Shown: positions 31,108 through 40,411 of the stretch, piece by piece
Position numbering within the stretch: position 1 is the stretch's first letter
How the letters are laid out: the number at the start of each line of letters is the position of its first letter
Source of the DNA: Rhodoplanes sp963712435
GTDB lineage: Bacteria > Pseudomonadota > Alphaproteobacteria > Rhizobiales > Xanthobacteraceae
Reading direction: 5' to 3'
Length of the DNA stretch: 64,000 bases
Assembly: GCA_963712435.1 (NCBI GenBank)
Contig: CAVQIB010000004.1
Coordinates: 186,001 to 250,000, forward strand
Notes under the pieces: generated by a model
What the model saw: the letters and a program-made list of their open reading frames with translations, nothing else
Databases searched by the model: none
Told to the model about the DNA's origin: nothing
Made by a program: the position numbers and the translations under genes

Positions 31108-31666
31108 ATGCGGAGTAGCGAACTCTACTTGCTGCAATCACTCTGACGTCGGTCCTCGCGGTGCGGGGCGTCGCGACCGCCGCCGATCCGGACGCCGCCA
31201 CGCCGGAGGAGGTCGTCTCCAAGGTCTGGGCCGCGTCGCGTTTCCTGAACGAGAAGGGCGCGTCCGGCTTCGCCGACGTTCAACAGCAAGGACGGAGGCT
31301 GGGTGTGGAAGGACAGCTATGTCTTTGTGTATGACTGCCGGCTCGACCGCATGGTGGCGCATCCGATGCGGCCCGACCTCGTCGGACGTCCGCTGATGCA
31401 GATCACCGACAACAACGGCAAGTTCATCTTCAAGGAACTGTGCAAGGCCGGCGGCGATCCGCGCGGCGGCTGGGTCGAATACGTGTGGACCAAGCCGGGG
31501 GCGGGCGGCGTCTCGCGCAAGATTTCCTACGCGCAAGGGCGCCGACATCGCCTTTTCGTCCGGCATCCAGGTGGCCGCCGGCGTCTATGACGACAAGGTG
31601 TCCGTTGCGGATCTCACCAAGCTGACCGAGAAGATGGCCGACCCCACCAAATATCCGGCCCACTGA
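31108..31666 (+). CDS. Exported single-cache-domain protein (frameshifted)
   Basis: Pieces in successive frames give one protein: ITLTSVLAVRGVATAADPDA (signal peptide), TPEEVVSKVWAASRFLNEKG, GGWVWKDSYVFVYDCRLDRM, AHPMRPDLVGRPLMQITDNN, RGGWVEYVWTKPGAGGVSRK, and VAAGVYDDKVSVADLTKLTE. That is the order of a periplasmic single Cache domain (about 160 residues). At least three shifts are required (near 31140, 31275 and 31540). It probably binds a small carboxylate; the preceding acetate transporter suggests a shared substrate, which is inference. Confidence 0.72.
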
Positions 31667-31677
31667 AGCGCGCCATC

Positions 31678-31702
31678 GCGGACGGGGCCCGCCCCCGTCC
31701 GC
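31678..31702 (+). terminator. GC-rich hairpin after the satP-cache unit
   Basis: GCGGACGGGG and CCCCCGTCCGC pair across a 4-5 nt loop; no T-run, so termination strength is uncertain. Confidence 0.5.
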
Positions 31703-31773
31703 CTTCGTCATTCGTCGCTCGCTGTGGCGAGCTCACGGCGTGCCGAAACGTAGGCGCGTAGGCCGGAGCGAAA

Positions 31774-31881
31774 ATGCAGCCGGAAATCGACTGGGACGTT
31801 TCGGACCAGGATGACGAGCCGTTCGTCACGTTCACCGAGTGGGCGGGTGAGGCCGACGAGGAGGCTTATGCCGACCTCTGA
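31774..31881 (+). CDS. Short type II antitoxin-like protein
   Basis: 35 residues, MQPEIDWDVSDQDDEPFVTF then TEWAGEADEEAYADL. The acidic F-x-x-F-x-E-W-x-x-E-A-D-E-x-A-Y-A-x-L ending is that of small antitoxins encoded before PemK/MazF-type toxins in alphaproteobacteria. An in-frame TAG 15 bp upstream fixes the start, so the DNA-binding N-terminus usual for the family is missing or very short. It overlaps the start of a toxin remnant by 14 bp. Confidence 0.6.
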   Translation: MQPEIDWDVSDQDDEPFVTFTEWAGEADEEAYADL

Positions 31882-31900
31882 TGAGCGGTGTGGCTGCTGA
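31868..31900 (+). pseudogene. Truncated MazF/PemK-type toxin start
   Basis: MPTSDER, the usual opening of PemK/MazF-like toxins in such pairs, is followed by three residues and TGA. Only 41 bp separate this stop from the end of the convergent proB, so the toxin body has been deleted. Confidence 0.45.
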
Positions 31901-31941
31901 GATTTCGTTGGTGTCACGCGTTCCTCTTCTGAACGCGCAGG

Positions 31942-33073
31942 TCACTCCCGCCACAGCGCGAGATCGTCGCGGTGGATCATCACCGTGCGGCCGGGATTGC
32001 CGAGGATGAGCAGGATGTCGGCGGACGACATGCGCTTGATCCGGTCGGCGTCCTCCGCGTCATAGGCGACGAGGCCGCGCCCGATCTCCGCGCCGTCCTG
32101 CCCGCGCACGATCGACCGCGTCGCCGCGCGCGAATGCGCCCTCCACCCGCACCACGCCCGCCGGCAGCAGGCTCTTGCCGCGCCTGAGCGCGGCGACCGC
32201 GCCGGCGTCGATCGTGAGCGTGCCCTTCGGCTCGAGCGAGCCCGCGATCCATTTCTTGCGCGACGTCACGGGATTGGCGGGGGTGAGGAACCAGGTTGCG
32301 CGCGCGCCGCTGCGGATCGCCTGCAAGGGATGCAGCACCCGGCCCGACGCGATCACCATATGCGCGCCGCCGGTCGTTGCGATCTTGGCGGCCTCGATCT
32401 TGGTGCGCATGCCGCCGCGCGAAAGCTCCGAGGCCGGCGCGCCCGCCATCGCCTCGATCATCGGCGTGATGCGCTCGACCAGCGGCACGAACGGCGCATC
32501 GGCGATGCGCTCGGGCGGCGCCGCGTACAGGCCGTCCACGTCGGACAGCAGCACCAGGAGGTCGGCGCTCGCCATCGTGGCGACGCGCGCGGCGAGCCGG
32601 TCATTGTCGCCGTAGCGGATCTCGTTGGTCGCCACCGTATCGTTCTCGTTGATGATGGGCACCGCGCGCCAGTCGAGCAGCCGCGCGATGGTGGAGCGCG
32701 CATTGAGGTAGCGCCGGCGCTCCTCGGTGTCGCCGAGCGTGACCAGGACCTGGCCGGCCCGGATGTCGTAGCGGCCAAGCGCTTCCGCCCAGATGCGGGC
32801 GAGCGCGATCTGGCCGACCGCGGCTGCGCCCTGGCTGTCCTCGAGCGGCAGCGCTCCGTGCGGAAGCTTCAGCATCGAACGGCCCAGCGCGATCGCGCCC
32901 GAGGAGACGACCAGCACATCGCGGTCGCTTCGATGCAGATCCGCGATGTCAGCGGCGAGCGAGGCGAGCCAGGCCTCCTTTACGCGGCCGGCCCGCGCGT
33001 CCACCAGCAGCGAGGAGCCGACTTTGACGACAATGCGTTGGAAATCGTCGAGCGAAGGGAGCTTGCTGGCCAT
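31942..33073 (-). CDS. proB: Glutamate 5-kinase (one frameshift before the PUA tail)
   Basis: Starts MASKLPSLDDFQRIVVKVGS. The kinase domain has VVKVGSSLLVDARAGRVKEA, VLVVSSGAIALGR, PIINENDTVATNEIRYGDND and LLVLLSDVDGLY, all diagnostic. The PUA domain begins GTLTIDAGAVAALRRGKSLL; near 32125 the frame shifts and continues GRGLVAYDAEDADRIKRMSS and LILGNPGRTVMIHRDDLALW to a stop at 31942. It catalyses the first step of proline synthesis. obgE-proB linkage is usual in Hyphomicrobiales; here a DUF72 gene lies between them on the opposite strand. Confidence 0.93.
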
Positions 33074-33117
33074 GAGTTTTGCTGTACCCGGTCGGTCAAC
33101 GATCACAGGAAATCCGG

Positions 33118-33235
33118 ACCGCTCCCTCTCTCCTCGACGGAGCATCGGGAGAGAGGTCGGTCGCCGCGAATCCTCGCAGTGAAACTTACCCGCACCCTGG
33201 CCCCTTTCCCATTTGGGGGAAGGGAACAGCGGCAG
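33118..33235. repeat. Palindromic repeat element between proB and the DUF72 gene
   Basis: CCCTCTCTCC and GGGAGAGAGG flank a short loop (33123-33156), and CCCCTTTCCC with GGGGGAAGGG form a second hairpin near 33202-33228. Same style as the elements at 27.3 and 27.9 kb. Confidence 0.5.
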
Positions 33236-33339
33236 GCTCGGCGGAGTATTGGGCCGTCTGCGCATGCGCGCTCGTCGTCTGTCTCCCATATCGAAACGCG
33301 GTTTGGCAATCGTCAGCCCACGGGAACAGGGCGCATTCC

Positions 33340-34068
33340 ATGAGCAAGGTCTTCATCGGCGCCTCGGGCTGGACCTACGACGGTTGGCGCGGCCCCTTCT
33401 ACCCCGCGAACGTGGCGAAGAAGCGCTGGCTCGCATGGTATGCGACCAAGTTCGCGACGGCGGAGGTCAACGGCTCGTTCTATCGCACGCCTTCGCTCGA
33501 GGCGGTGCGCGGCTGGCGCGAGCAGACGCCGAAGAACTTCGTGTTCGCCTGGAAGGCCTCGAAGTTCATCACCCACTGGAAGCGGCTCTCGGAGAAGTCC
33601 GACAACAGCATCGAACTGATGGTCACGCGGCTCGAAGCGCTCGGGCCGAAGGCGGGGCCGGTGCTGTTCCAGCTTCCGGCGCGCTTCACCGCCGATCGCG
33701 AGCGGCTGGCCTCGTTCCTGCCGATGCTGCCGAAGGCCTACCGCTACGCCTTCGAGTTCCGCGACGCGAGCTGGTATGACGACGCGATCTTCGATCTTTT
33801 GCACCGGCACGGCGTCGCGCTGTGCCTCTCCGACCATCACGACGCGCCGTCCCCGTGGGAGGTCACCGCCCGCCATGTCTATGTGCGCGGGCACGGGCCG
33901 ACCGGCGAGTACCGCGACAACTATCCGGACGAGACGCTGCGCCGCTGGGCGCGCGCGATCGCCGATTGGAGGCACGCGCGCCGCACGGTCTATGTCTATT
34001 TCGACAACGACCAGAAAAGCGCCGCGCCGCACGACGCGCAGCGGCTTAGGGAGCTGGTCGGAGAATGA
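33340..34068 (+). CDS. DUF72 (YecE-like) protein
   Basis: 242 residues from MSKVFIGASGWTYDGWRGPF. TIM-barrel blocks FATAEVNGSFYRTPS, FVFAWKASKFITHWKRL, GPVLFQLPARFT, YAFEFRDASWYDDAIFDLLH and VYVYFDNDQKSAAPHDAQRL match DUF72 end to end. Function is unknown; some relatives are linked to Fe-S or nucleic-acid metabolism. It is convergent with obgE (6 bp apart). Confidence 0.93.
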   Translation: MSKVFIGASGWTYDGWRGPFYPANVAKKRWLAWYATKFATAEVNGSFYRTPSLEAVRGWREQTPKNFVFAWKASKFITHWKRLSEKSDNSIELMVTRLEALGPKAGPVLFQLPARFTADRERLASFLPMLPKAYRYAFEFRDASWYDDAIFDLLHRHGVALCLSDHHDAPSPWEVTARHVYVRGHGPTGEYRDNYPDETLRRWARAIADWRHARRTVYVYFDNDQKSAAPHDAQRLRELVGE

Positions 34069-34074
34069 CGGGCG

Positions 34075-35111
34075 TCACGGCCGCCAGGCGGCCGCCTCGC
34101 TTGCGCTTTCCGGCATGCCGCGGACCTTGTCGATCACCGCGGCGAGCGCGCGCAGCGCCTCGGGCACGCCGCGCCCGGTCGCGCCCGAGAGGATGAGCGG
34201 CGTCTTGCCGGCCGCCCGCTTCAGCCGCGATGCTTGCCGCTTCAATTCGTCCGCCGGGACTGCGTCGGCCTTGTTGAGCGCCACGATCTCCGGCTTGTCC
34301 GCCAGTCCGTGTCCGTAGGCCAGAAGCTCGGCGCGCACCGTCTTGTAGGCTTCGCCCGCATGCGCGGCGGTGGCGTCGACGAGATGCAGCAGCACGCGGC
34401 AGCGCTCGACATGGCCGAGGAAGCGGTCGCCGAGGCCCGCGCCTTCGTGCGCGCCCTCGATCAGGCCGGGAATGTCGGCGAGCACGAATTCGCGTCCGTC
34501 GATCGAGACGACGCCGAGCTGCGGATGCAGCGTCGTGAACGGATAGTCCGCGATCTTCGGCTTGGCCGCGCTCACCGCGGCGAGAAACGTCGATTTGCCG
34601 GCGTTCGGCAGGCCGACCAGGCCGGCGTCGGCGATCAGCTTGAGGCGCAGCCAGAGCGTGCGCTCCTCGCCCGGCAAGCCCGGATTGGCGTGGCGCGGCG
34701 CGCGGTTGGTCGACGACTTGAAATGCGCGTTGCCGAAGCCGCCATTGCCGCCCTTGGCCAGCACGACGCGCTGGCCGACCTGCGGTGAGATCGGCGATCA
34801 GCGTCTCGTTGTCCTCGTCGAAAACCTGCGTGCCGACCGGCACCTTCAGCACGATGTCGGCGCCGTTCGCGCCGGCGCGGTTCTTGCCCATGCCGTGGCC
34901 GCCGGTCTTCGCCTTGAAGTGCTGCTGGTAGCGATAGTCGATCAGCGTGTTGAGGCCGTCGACGCATTCCGCAACGACGTCGCCGCCGCGCCCGCCGTCG
35001 CCGCCGTCCGGTCCGCCGAACTCGATGAACTTCTCGCGCCGGAACGAGACGGCAGCCGGCGCCGCCATTGCCGGAGCGGATATAGATCTTGGCCTGATCG
35101 AGGAATTTCAT
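34075..35111 (-). CDS. obgE: GTPase ObgE/CgtA (two frameshifts)
   Basis: MKFLDQAKIYIRSGNGGAGC begins at 35111; the frame changes near 35065 to SFRREKFIEFGGPDGGDGGR (glycine-rich Obg fold) and again near 34785 to VLAKGGNGGFGNAHFKSSTN. G1 is VGLPNAGKSTFLAAVSAAKP, switch regions YPFTTLHPQLGVV and LADIPGLIEGAHEGAGLG, and G4 is VALNKADAV. It is an essential ribosome-assembly GTPase, so two real frameshifts are implausible and indel errors are the better explanation. Confidence 0.93.
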
Positions 35112-35231
35112 ACGTTCAGATATCGGCGCGAAACCCCCGCCTGCCAATAGGGGCGTTTGGGCCCGCCGCGACCGCCGACGGCGGCATCAGACCTGACTGG
35201 TCGCGAAGCCCCCGGAGCGGACGCGCGTCGC

Positions 35232-35843
35232 TCAGGCGACGCGCCGCACGCGGTGCGTCGTCTGGCCCCAGCTTTTCAGCGAGGACCAGATTCGGCGCTG
35301 CAGGCAGAAGCGGTCGAACGGCGCCGCGGAGTTGATGGCGCGGATGCGATAGAGCGCGACGCCGGTCCACTGGAAGCCGCATTTCTCCAGCACGCGCCGG
35401 CATGCCGCATTGGTCGGGCGCGCAGCGGCGTCGACGGCGTCATGGCCGAGATCGCCGAACGCCTGATCGATCAGGGCGCGCACGGCCTCGGTCGCATAGC
35501 CGCGTCCCCAGAAGGGAACCCCGAGCCAATAGCCGATCTCGGGGTTCGGTCCATCGCGCCATTCCAGCCCGCAGGCCCCGGCCAGCGTGCCGTCGCGCAA
35601 GGTGATGAGGAGAATTTCGTCCCGCGGGTCCGCATTGGCGAGCGTGATCCAGTCCTCGGCATCCGGGAGCCGGTAGGGGTGCGGGATACGCGCGGTGTTT
35701 TCCGCAATCCTGCGATCATTGACGAGCGTGGCGATGACGGGGGCGTCCGCAAGGCGCGGCGCTCGCAGAACGAGCCGCTCGGTCTCGATGACGTGCCGGC
35801 TCGCTTCTCCGACGCCATCTCCGCGGATGTTCAACAATGCCAT
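35232..35843 (-). CDS. GNAT-family N-acetyltransferase, RimJ/RimL type
   Basis: 203 residues from MALLNIRGDGVGEASRHVIE (ATG at 35843). Blocks ETERLVLRAPRLADAPVIAT, EIGYWLGVPFWGRGYATEAV (acetyl-CoA loop) and TNAACRRVLEKCGFQWTGVA are those of RimJ/RimL-like acetyltransferases. It sits between obgE and rpmA on the same strand, a place often occupied by such a gene in Hyphomicrobiales. Confidence 0.9.
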   Translation of the reverse strand: MALLNIRGDGVGEASRHVIETERLVLRAPRLADAPVIATLVNDRRIAENTARIPHPYRLPDAEDWITLANADPRDEILLITLRDGTLAGACGLEWRDGPNPEIGYWLGVPFWGRGYATEAVRALIDQAFGDLGHDAVDAAARPTNAACRRVLEKCGFQWTGVALYRIRAINSAAPFDRFCLQRRIWSSLKSWGQTTHRVRRVA

Positions 35844-35968
35844 CGCACGGGTTCCTTTCACTTCCAAAAAAGCAGAGGGGGAGCCGAACGCCGGTCTCCC
35901 CCTTGTACGAACCCGCTTGCGAGTCCGCCGGGTGACTGAATGCCGGCGGACCGCGATGATCCAACCGT

Positions 35969-36241
35969 CTATTCGGGCGCGCCCTCCGTCGCCGGCACGA
36001 CCGACACATAAGTGCGGCCCTTGGCCTTGGTGCGAAAATCGACGCGTCCGTCGGCCATCGCAAACAGCGTGTGGTCCTTGCCGAGGCCGACATTGCGCCC
36101 CGGATGCCACTTGGTCCCGCGCTGACGCACGAGAATATTGCCGGCGGCGCAGATCTCGCCGCCGAAAACCTTCACGCCAAGTCGTTGGCCGGGCGAATCG
36201 CGGCCGTTACGCGATGATCCGCCTGCTTTCTTGTGGGCCAT
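35969..36241 (-). CDS. rpmA: Ribosomal protein bL27
   Basis: 90 residues, MAHKKAGGSSRNGRDSPGQR then LGVKVFGGEICAAGNILVRQ RGT-type core. Complete. It follows rplU by 69 bp. Confidence 0.98.
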   Translation of the reverse strand: MAHKKAGGSSRNGRDSPGQRLGVKVFGGEICAAGNILVRQRGTKWHPGRNVGLGKDHTLFAMADGRVDFRTKAKGRTYVSVVPATEGAPE

Positions 36242-36310
36242 GGAAATCCCGTATCGTTAGCGTTTGTAGTTTCACTTTGTGACCAAAAGATCACCGGGTC
36301 GACAAGAAGA

Positions 36311-36812
36311 TCACTTGGAGTTGTCTTCGCCCGTCGCGTTCGCGTCCGGCGCCGCTTCGGCGCTCGTCTGTTTTTCAACGGATGAAGCCGCCGGGCCGGC
36401 GTTCTCGCGCGCCGCCGCAGTTTCGCTCGAAGGCTGCGCCGCCGGTTGTTCGATGTCGGCCTTCGCCTCGGCTTTCGCCGCTGTCGGCTGGGCCGTGTAA
36501 CCCTCCGCCGAAATCTCGGTGATTCGGACGCGGGTGAATTCCTGACGATGGCCGCGCTTGCGCCGCGAATTCTTGCGGCGGCGCTTCTTGAAGGCGATCA
36601 CCTTCGGCTGGCGGCCCTGCTCGACCACCTCGCCCCGGACGCTCGCGCCCGCAACCGTGGGCGTGCCGAGAAGGGTCTCATCGCCGCCGACCACCAGGAC
36701 GTCGGCGAAGGCGACCGCCTCCCCGGCTTCGCCGGCGATCTTGTCGATCTTCGATCAGGTCGTCGGGGGCGACCCGGTATTGCTTGCCGCCCGTTTTGAT
36801 GACTGCGAACAT
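36311..36812 (-). CDS. rplU: Ribosomal protein bL21 (one frameshift, long acidic tail)
   Basis: MFAVIKTGGKQYRVAPDDLI starts at 36812; after it the frame changes near 36750 and continues AVAFADVLVVGGDETLLGTP, GEVVEQGRQPKVIAFKKRRR and KNSRRKRGHRQEFTRVRITE. An Ala/Glu-rich extension of some 55 residues follows, as in other alphaproteobacterial L21. Essential, so the shift is almost certainly a sequence error. Confidence 0.95.
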
Positions 36813-37024
36813 TTTTTCCTCGCGTTCGGACCCGGTCACGTGGCGTCGCGCGGAGAGCAACGGACGAACGGGCCGTCTGGCCGCAGCGCTCGCGCTTCCC
36901 GAGTGATCTCTCTGGACGCTCGGACCGGCTTCTTTCAGTCGGAGTCGGTTCTGTGGCGTTCGCTTCGCCCATGTCGCGCGGCGGCAGGACAAAACGAAGC
37001 GCGCGGACCCGAGGGCCCGCGCCA
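36813..37024 (-). other. Long 5' leader of rplU-rpmA
   Basis: About 212 nt between the predicted transcription start and the rplU ATG, without a supported ORF. It is GC-rich with several possible hairpins. Autoregulatory leaders are known for some ribosomal operons; a role here is conjecture. Confidence 0.4.
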
Positions 37025-37030
37025 CGGCTT

Positions 37031-37059
37031 TTTATGGGGGGTGCGGCCCGCCCTGTCAA
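37031..37059 (-). promoter_or_regulatory. Sigma-70 promoter for rplU-rpmA
   Basis: On the minus strand, TTGACA (37059-37054), a 17-nt spacer and CATAAA (37036-37031): a near-consensus housekeeping promoter, pointing at rplU. Confidence 0.8.
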
Positions 37060-37289
37060 GGAAGTGTCCGGGCTGAGGACATATGAGACGGGGGCGCCGC
37101 GCACAAGACGGGTCGCAGCGCTCCGATGGCGCGAGTGTGGAGCGTATGCGGGCGGCCCGCCGCCACGCTGCGTTGAACAGGCTTCGGGCTCGGGCTGAGA
37201 TCATTCAAGCCCCGGTAATGCTTGTCTCGGCGGCTCGGCTTCGTGTAGAAATCGCGCCCCATCAGGCTTAACTGTCTGCTCTGGGCTGC

Positions 37290-37379
37290 GGAGAGGTGGC
37301 AGAGCGGTTGAATGCACCGCACTCGAAATGCGGCATACGGGTAACCGTATCGGGGGTTCGAATCCCTCCCTCTCCGCCA
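37290..37379 (+). tRNA. tRNA-Ser (anticodon CGA)
   Basis: 90 nt. Acceptor GGAGAGG pairs with CCTCTCC, followed by G and an encoded CCA (37377-37379). The anticodon CGA is at 37324-37326 in a CACTCGAAATG loop, and the long variable arm (TACGGGTAACCGTA) is typical of serine tRNAs. GGGTTCGAATCC is the T-loop region. A serine recombinase gene abuts the 3' end. Confidence 0.96.
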
Positions 37380-38982
37380 GTTCGGAACAGAAATGCGAAC
37401 GCCGTTCGCCGCCGTTTCTACGCCGCCGATCGTAGCAAGTGTCCGCAACAGCGTCGTTTTCGATCCCATGATGCGGACTTCGCCCTCGGCGACCTCCACC
37501 CGCTGGGCGAGCGCGCGAAGATGGTCGCGCCGGTAGCCCTGCGGGGTGCGCATCCGGCGCCGGGCGAGTCTCGGCGAAACGGCGAAGGTGATCAACCGTG
37601 ATCGCTTGGCCGTTGTCTCCATCGCGGCGGCCGCCCGCTCGGCGTCCAGGCGCGCCTGGTCGCGGGTCGCCTTCAGTTCGGCAATGCGGTCTTGAGGGAC
37701 GGATCGTCGAGGTCGGCAAGCCCGCGCTCAATGGCGGCGTACAGCCGCTTCAGCCGCGCCTCGGCGGCCGCAGCGCGGTTGGCCAGTTCCGCGGCGATGG
37801 CGCGGCGGCGCGACGCGCGCTCCTCGCGCCGGTCGAGATGGATGGCGAGCACGTCGCCCAGCCGTTCCGGGTCGAGCAGTCGCTTTTCCAGGTGGGACGC
37901 CACCAGATGATCGAGTTTGCCGCATCGGGACCGTGCGGCCCTTGCAGCCGGTCTCGCCCTGCCGCGCGGCGGTCGAGCAGGTGTAGTAGCGGTAGTGCTT
38001 GGCCTTGCCCGAGGTGCGCAGCGTCATCGCGCCGCCGCAGTCGGCGCAGAAGCAGATGCCGGTGAGCAGCGTCGGCCCGCTGACGACCCGCGCCGGCACG
38101 ACCATCGGGCTGCGCGACTTGAGCAGCTCCTGGACCGCGTCGAAGGTCTCCCGGTCGATCAGCGGCGGCACCTCGACCGGTGATCATTTCGGATTGCGGC
38201 TTGAGGGTCTTCGCCTTGCTGTGCTTGTTGAATTCGTGCCCGCCGATATAGGTCCGGCGGGTCAGGATGCGGTGCACCGTGCCGACGCCCCAGCGCCCGC
38301 CGGTGCGGGTGTAGAGCTTGCGCGCGTTGAGATGCGCGGCGATCGCCTTGACGCCCATGCGCCCGCTCGTGCCGTCGCCTTCCAACGCCAGCTTGAACAT
38401 CAGCCGCACCGTGTCGGCATGCAGCGGATCGATTTCCAGCATCTTCTTGATCTTCGCGCCGCGCTTCTCGGCGTCGACGACGCGGTAGCCGACCGGCGGC
38501 AGCGAGCCGTTCCAGAAGCCCTGGCGGGCGTTCTCCTTGAGGGCCCGCAGCGTGTGTTTGGCGTTCTCCTTGGACTGGTACTCGTCGAACAGCGCCATGA
38601 TCTGGCGCATCATCACGTGCATAGGGTCGTCGCCCAGCTCCTGGGTCATCGAGACGAGCCGCACGCCGTTCTTGGCGAGCTTGCGGACGTAGAACTCCAG
38701 CTCGAAATGGTCGCGGAAGAAGCGGCTGAACGAATGGACGACCACGACATCGAAGGCGGCGGGCTTGGTCGTGCCGGCTTCCATCATCCGCTGGAACTCC
38801 GGCCGCCGGTCGTTGGTCGCCGAGGCGCCCGGCTCGATATAGGTCTCGACGAGGTCGTAGCCGCGCGCCGCGCAATAGGCTTCGCCCTGCCGGCGCTGGT
38901 CGGGGATCGATACGTCGTGTTCCGCCTGTCGCGCGGTCGAGACGCGCAGGTAGAGCGCCGCGCGAAGTGGGGACGCGCTCAT
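37380..38982 (-). CDS. Large serine recombinase / integrase (three or more frameshifts)
   Basis: MSASPLRAALYLRVSTARQA opens the resolvase domain, with catalytic Ser in YLRVSTARQ and conserved VVVVHSFSRFFRDHFELEFY. The recombinase domain (GYRVVDAEKRGAKIKKMLEI; RRTYIGGHEFNKHSKAKTLK) and a zinc ribbon (LTGICFCADCGGAMTLRTSG ... YYTCSTAA) follow in shifted frames (breaks near 38180, 37930 and 37685). The last part, LLRTLATIGGVETAANGVRI, runs into the tRNA 3' end. Such enzymes integrate elements at specific sites; the position suggests the tRNA 3' end is the attachment site. It may be functional if the shifts are sequence errors. Confidence 0.85.
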
Positions 38983-39134
38983 GCCGACCTCAGCGCCTTC
39001 TCGATCGGCTTGGAATCAGGGATCAAGGCTTTTTCCACAACGCTGACGAGGAGCCGACCAGAGGTAGCGATTTTCTTCAATAAGACGAGCAAAGGCAAGC
39101 ATTATCGTCGCCGGGAAAAGTCGCCGCACATTGC

Positions 39135-39383
39135 TTACTCCGGTCCGAACAGCTCATCGAGTATATCGCCGAACCAAGTCTCGAATACGTCCACCTCCTC
39201 CGATGTGACCGGCACGTGCACGGGCCAGTCGTCGATCACGCGCCAGCCAGAAAGATCATCATTGCACGGCCGCCCCGGTCGGCGTCTTCGTTCTCGCGCA
39301 TAATCATAGAGATCAGCAGAAAAATTCGCCCCGCCTCGCAAGAGGGCGCCGGTCTTGAGAACGTGATCCAGCCATTCGCACAA
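39135..39383 (-). CDS. Unknown small acidic protein, repeat copy 1
   Basis: 82 residues from a TTG; the open frame extends upstream through LLRSEQFQIVSATCKLCEWL, so the true start is uncertain. The C-terminus WRVIDDWPVHVPVTSEEVDV followed by ETWFGDILDELFGPE is shared with a second copy at 62.85-63.2 kb. I recognise no family. No membrane helix or signal peptide is evident. Confidence 0.5.
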   Translation of the reverse strand: MCEWLDHVLKTGALLRGGANFSADLYDYARERRRRPGRPCNDDLSGWRVIDDWPVHVPVTSEEVDVFETWFGDILDELFGPE

Positions 39384-39717
39384 CTTGCATGTCGCGCTGA
39401 CGATTTGGAACTGCTCGGAACGGAGAAGAGCAAAGTTTCGCGCGTTGGCGCGCAGATCGGATAGTTGCTGGCTTCGTGGTGTGCGCGGCGCGGCAAGCGA
39501 GGAGCCAACGCCAAGGCAACGTGGCTATGGTCTACGAAGGTCGAGAATGGCGACTCCTCGAACTGACCGCCCGCCGCGTGCCGCTCGGCACTATGAATGA
39601 TATCCTTACCGAGTGCGCACCGCTCTGACTCGGGCGTGGGACTAGCCGCCTCATCAACCGTGCCGGCCCCAGTGGGCTCGTCTGAGCGGGTCGTTTACTC
39701 TTCGCCATGATTTCGAG
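39135..39717. repeat. Duplicated segment, copy 1 of 2
   Basis: About 580 bp that match 62.84-63.43 kb in the same orientation with scattered substitutions and indels (for example GATCCAGCCATTCGC and GACGATTTGGAACTGCT are shared). It contains the small unknown gene and its flank. Confidence 0.75.
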
Positions 39718-40411
39718 TATTCGCGGCGCCCTCTCCGAAGGCTCATCGAGCGTCACGGGTGAGCTATTTTCAGAGGCTTTCGACGGTCTCTTTCTTCCAC
39801 GGTGCTTCTACGGTGCCGATGACAGTGCTTCCCGAGATGCGGTTGCCCCGATTGCCGACGCCACCGATGCGTACGGCACGATCGGCGGCGTCTGCCGGAC
39901 GTAGATCGTGCGCGACGGCACGGCAAAGGCGCCGATCGCAGGCCACTCTGATCACCGTTTATGCGCCGCCAACCCCGAGCATGCTGCGTCTGATGCCACG
40001 GGTGGGCGAACCTGCTTCGCCGCCATTGACGCGCCATCGCAAGTCTTTCCGCGCTCAACGCGTTCATGCTCTTGTATCCCGCAGCCTGTTGCCGCCATGT
40101 CTCCGGGCTCGATCGGAGCGCGCCACGCGGACCTCGGATGGGCGAATTTGGCCGCAGGCCGGCTGCGCCTCGATCGTCTGACCGCAACGGCGGTCGGGCG
40201 ACTTTTTTCCCCTGCCGGACCACCCCGCGCAAGACGCGGGGACCCCGGCCGACAGCATTCCTCGCGGAAAACAAAAAAGTCTCCGGCCTGCCGTTCTCCG
40301 CTGCGCTCCGGCCCTTCGGCTTGAGCCTCGGGTGCGGTTCGATCGCCCCCGGCTGGTCGGTCGCCATCGCGGTCGCGATGGGCGCGGCCCGACGAGAAAC
40401 AGGAGACCAAA
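39718..40411. other. Non-coding or decayed island DNA upstream of the DUF736 gene
   Basis: Frames of up to 200 codons exist on both strands but lack motifs and coding bias. A hairpin CCGCGCAAGACGCGG lies at about 40226-40240. The last 100 bp ahead of the DUF736 gene carry its ribosome site (ACAGGAGACC). Confidence 0.4.

Noticed and set aside
37056..37622. Minus frame containing RRGRDSNPRYGYP
   Set aside because: This peptide is the familiar translation of the antisense of a serine tRNA; only the part upstream belongs to the recombinase.
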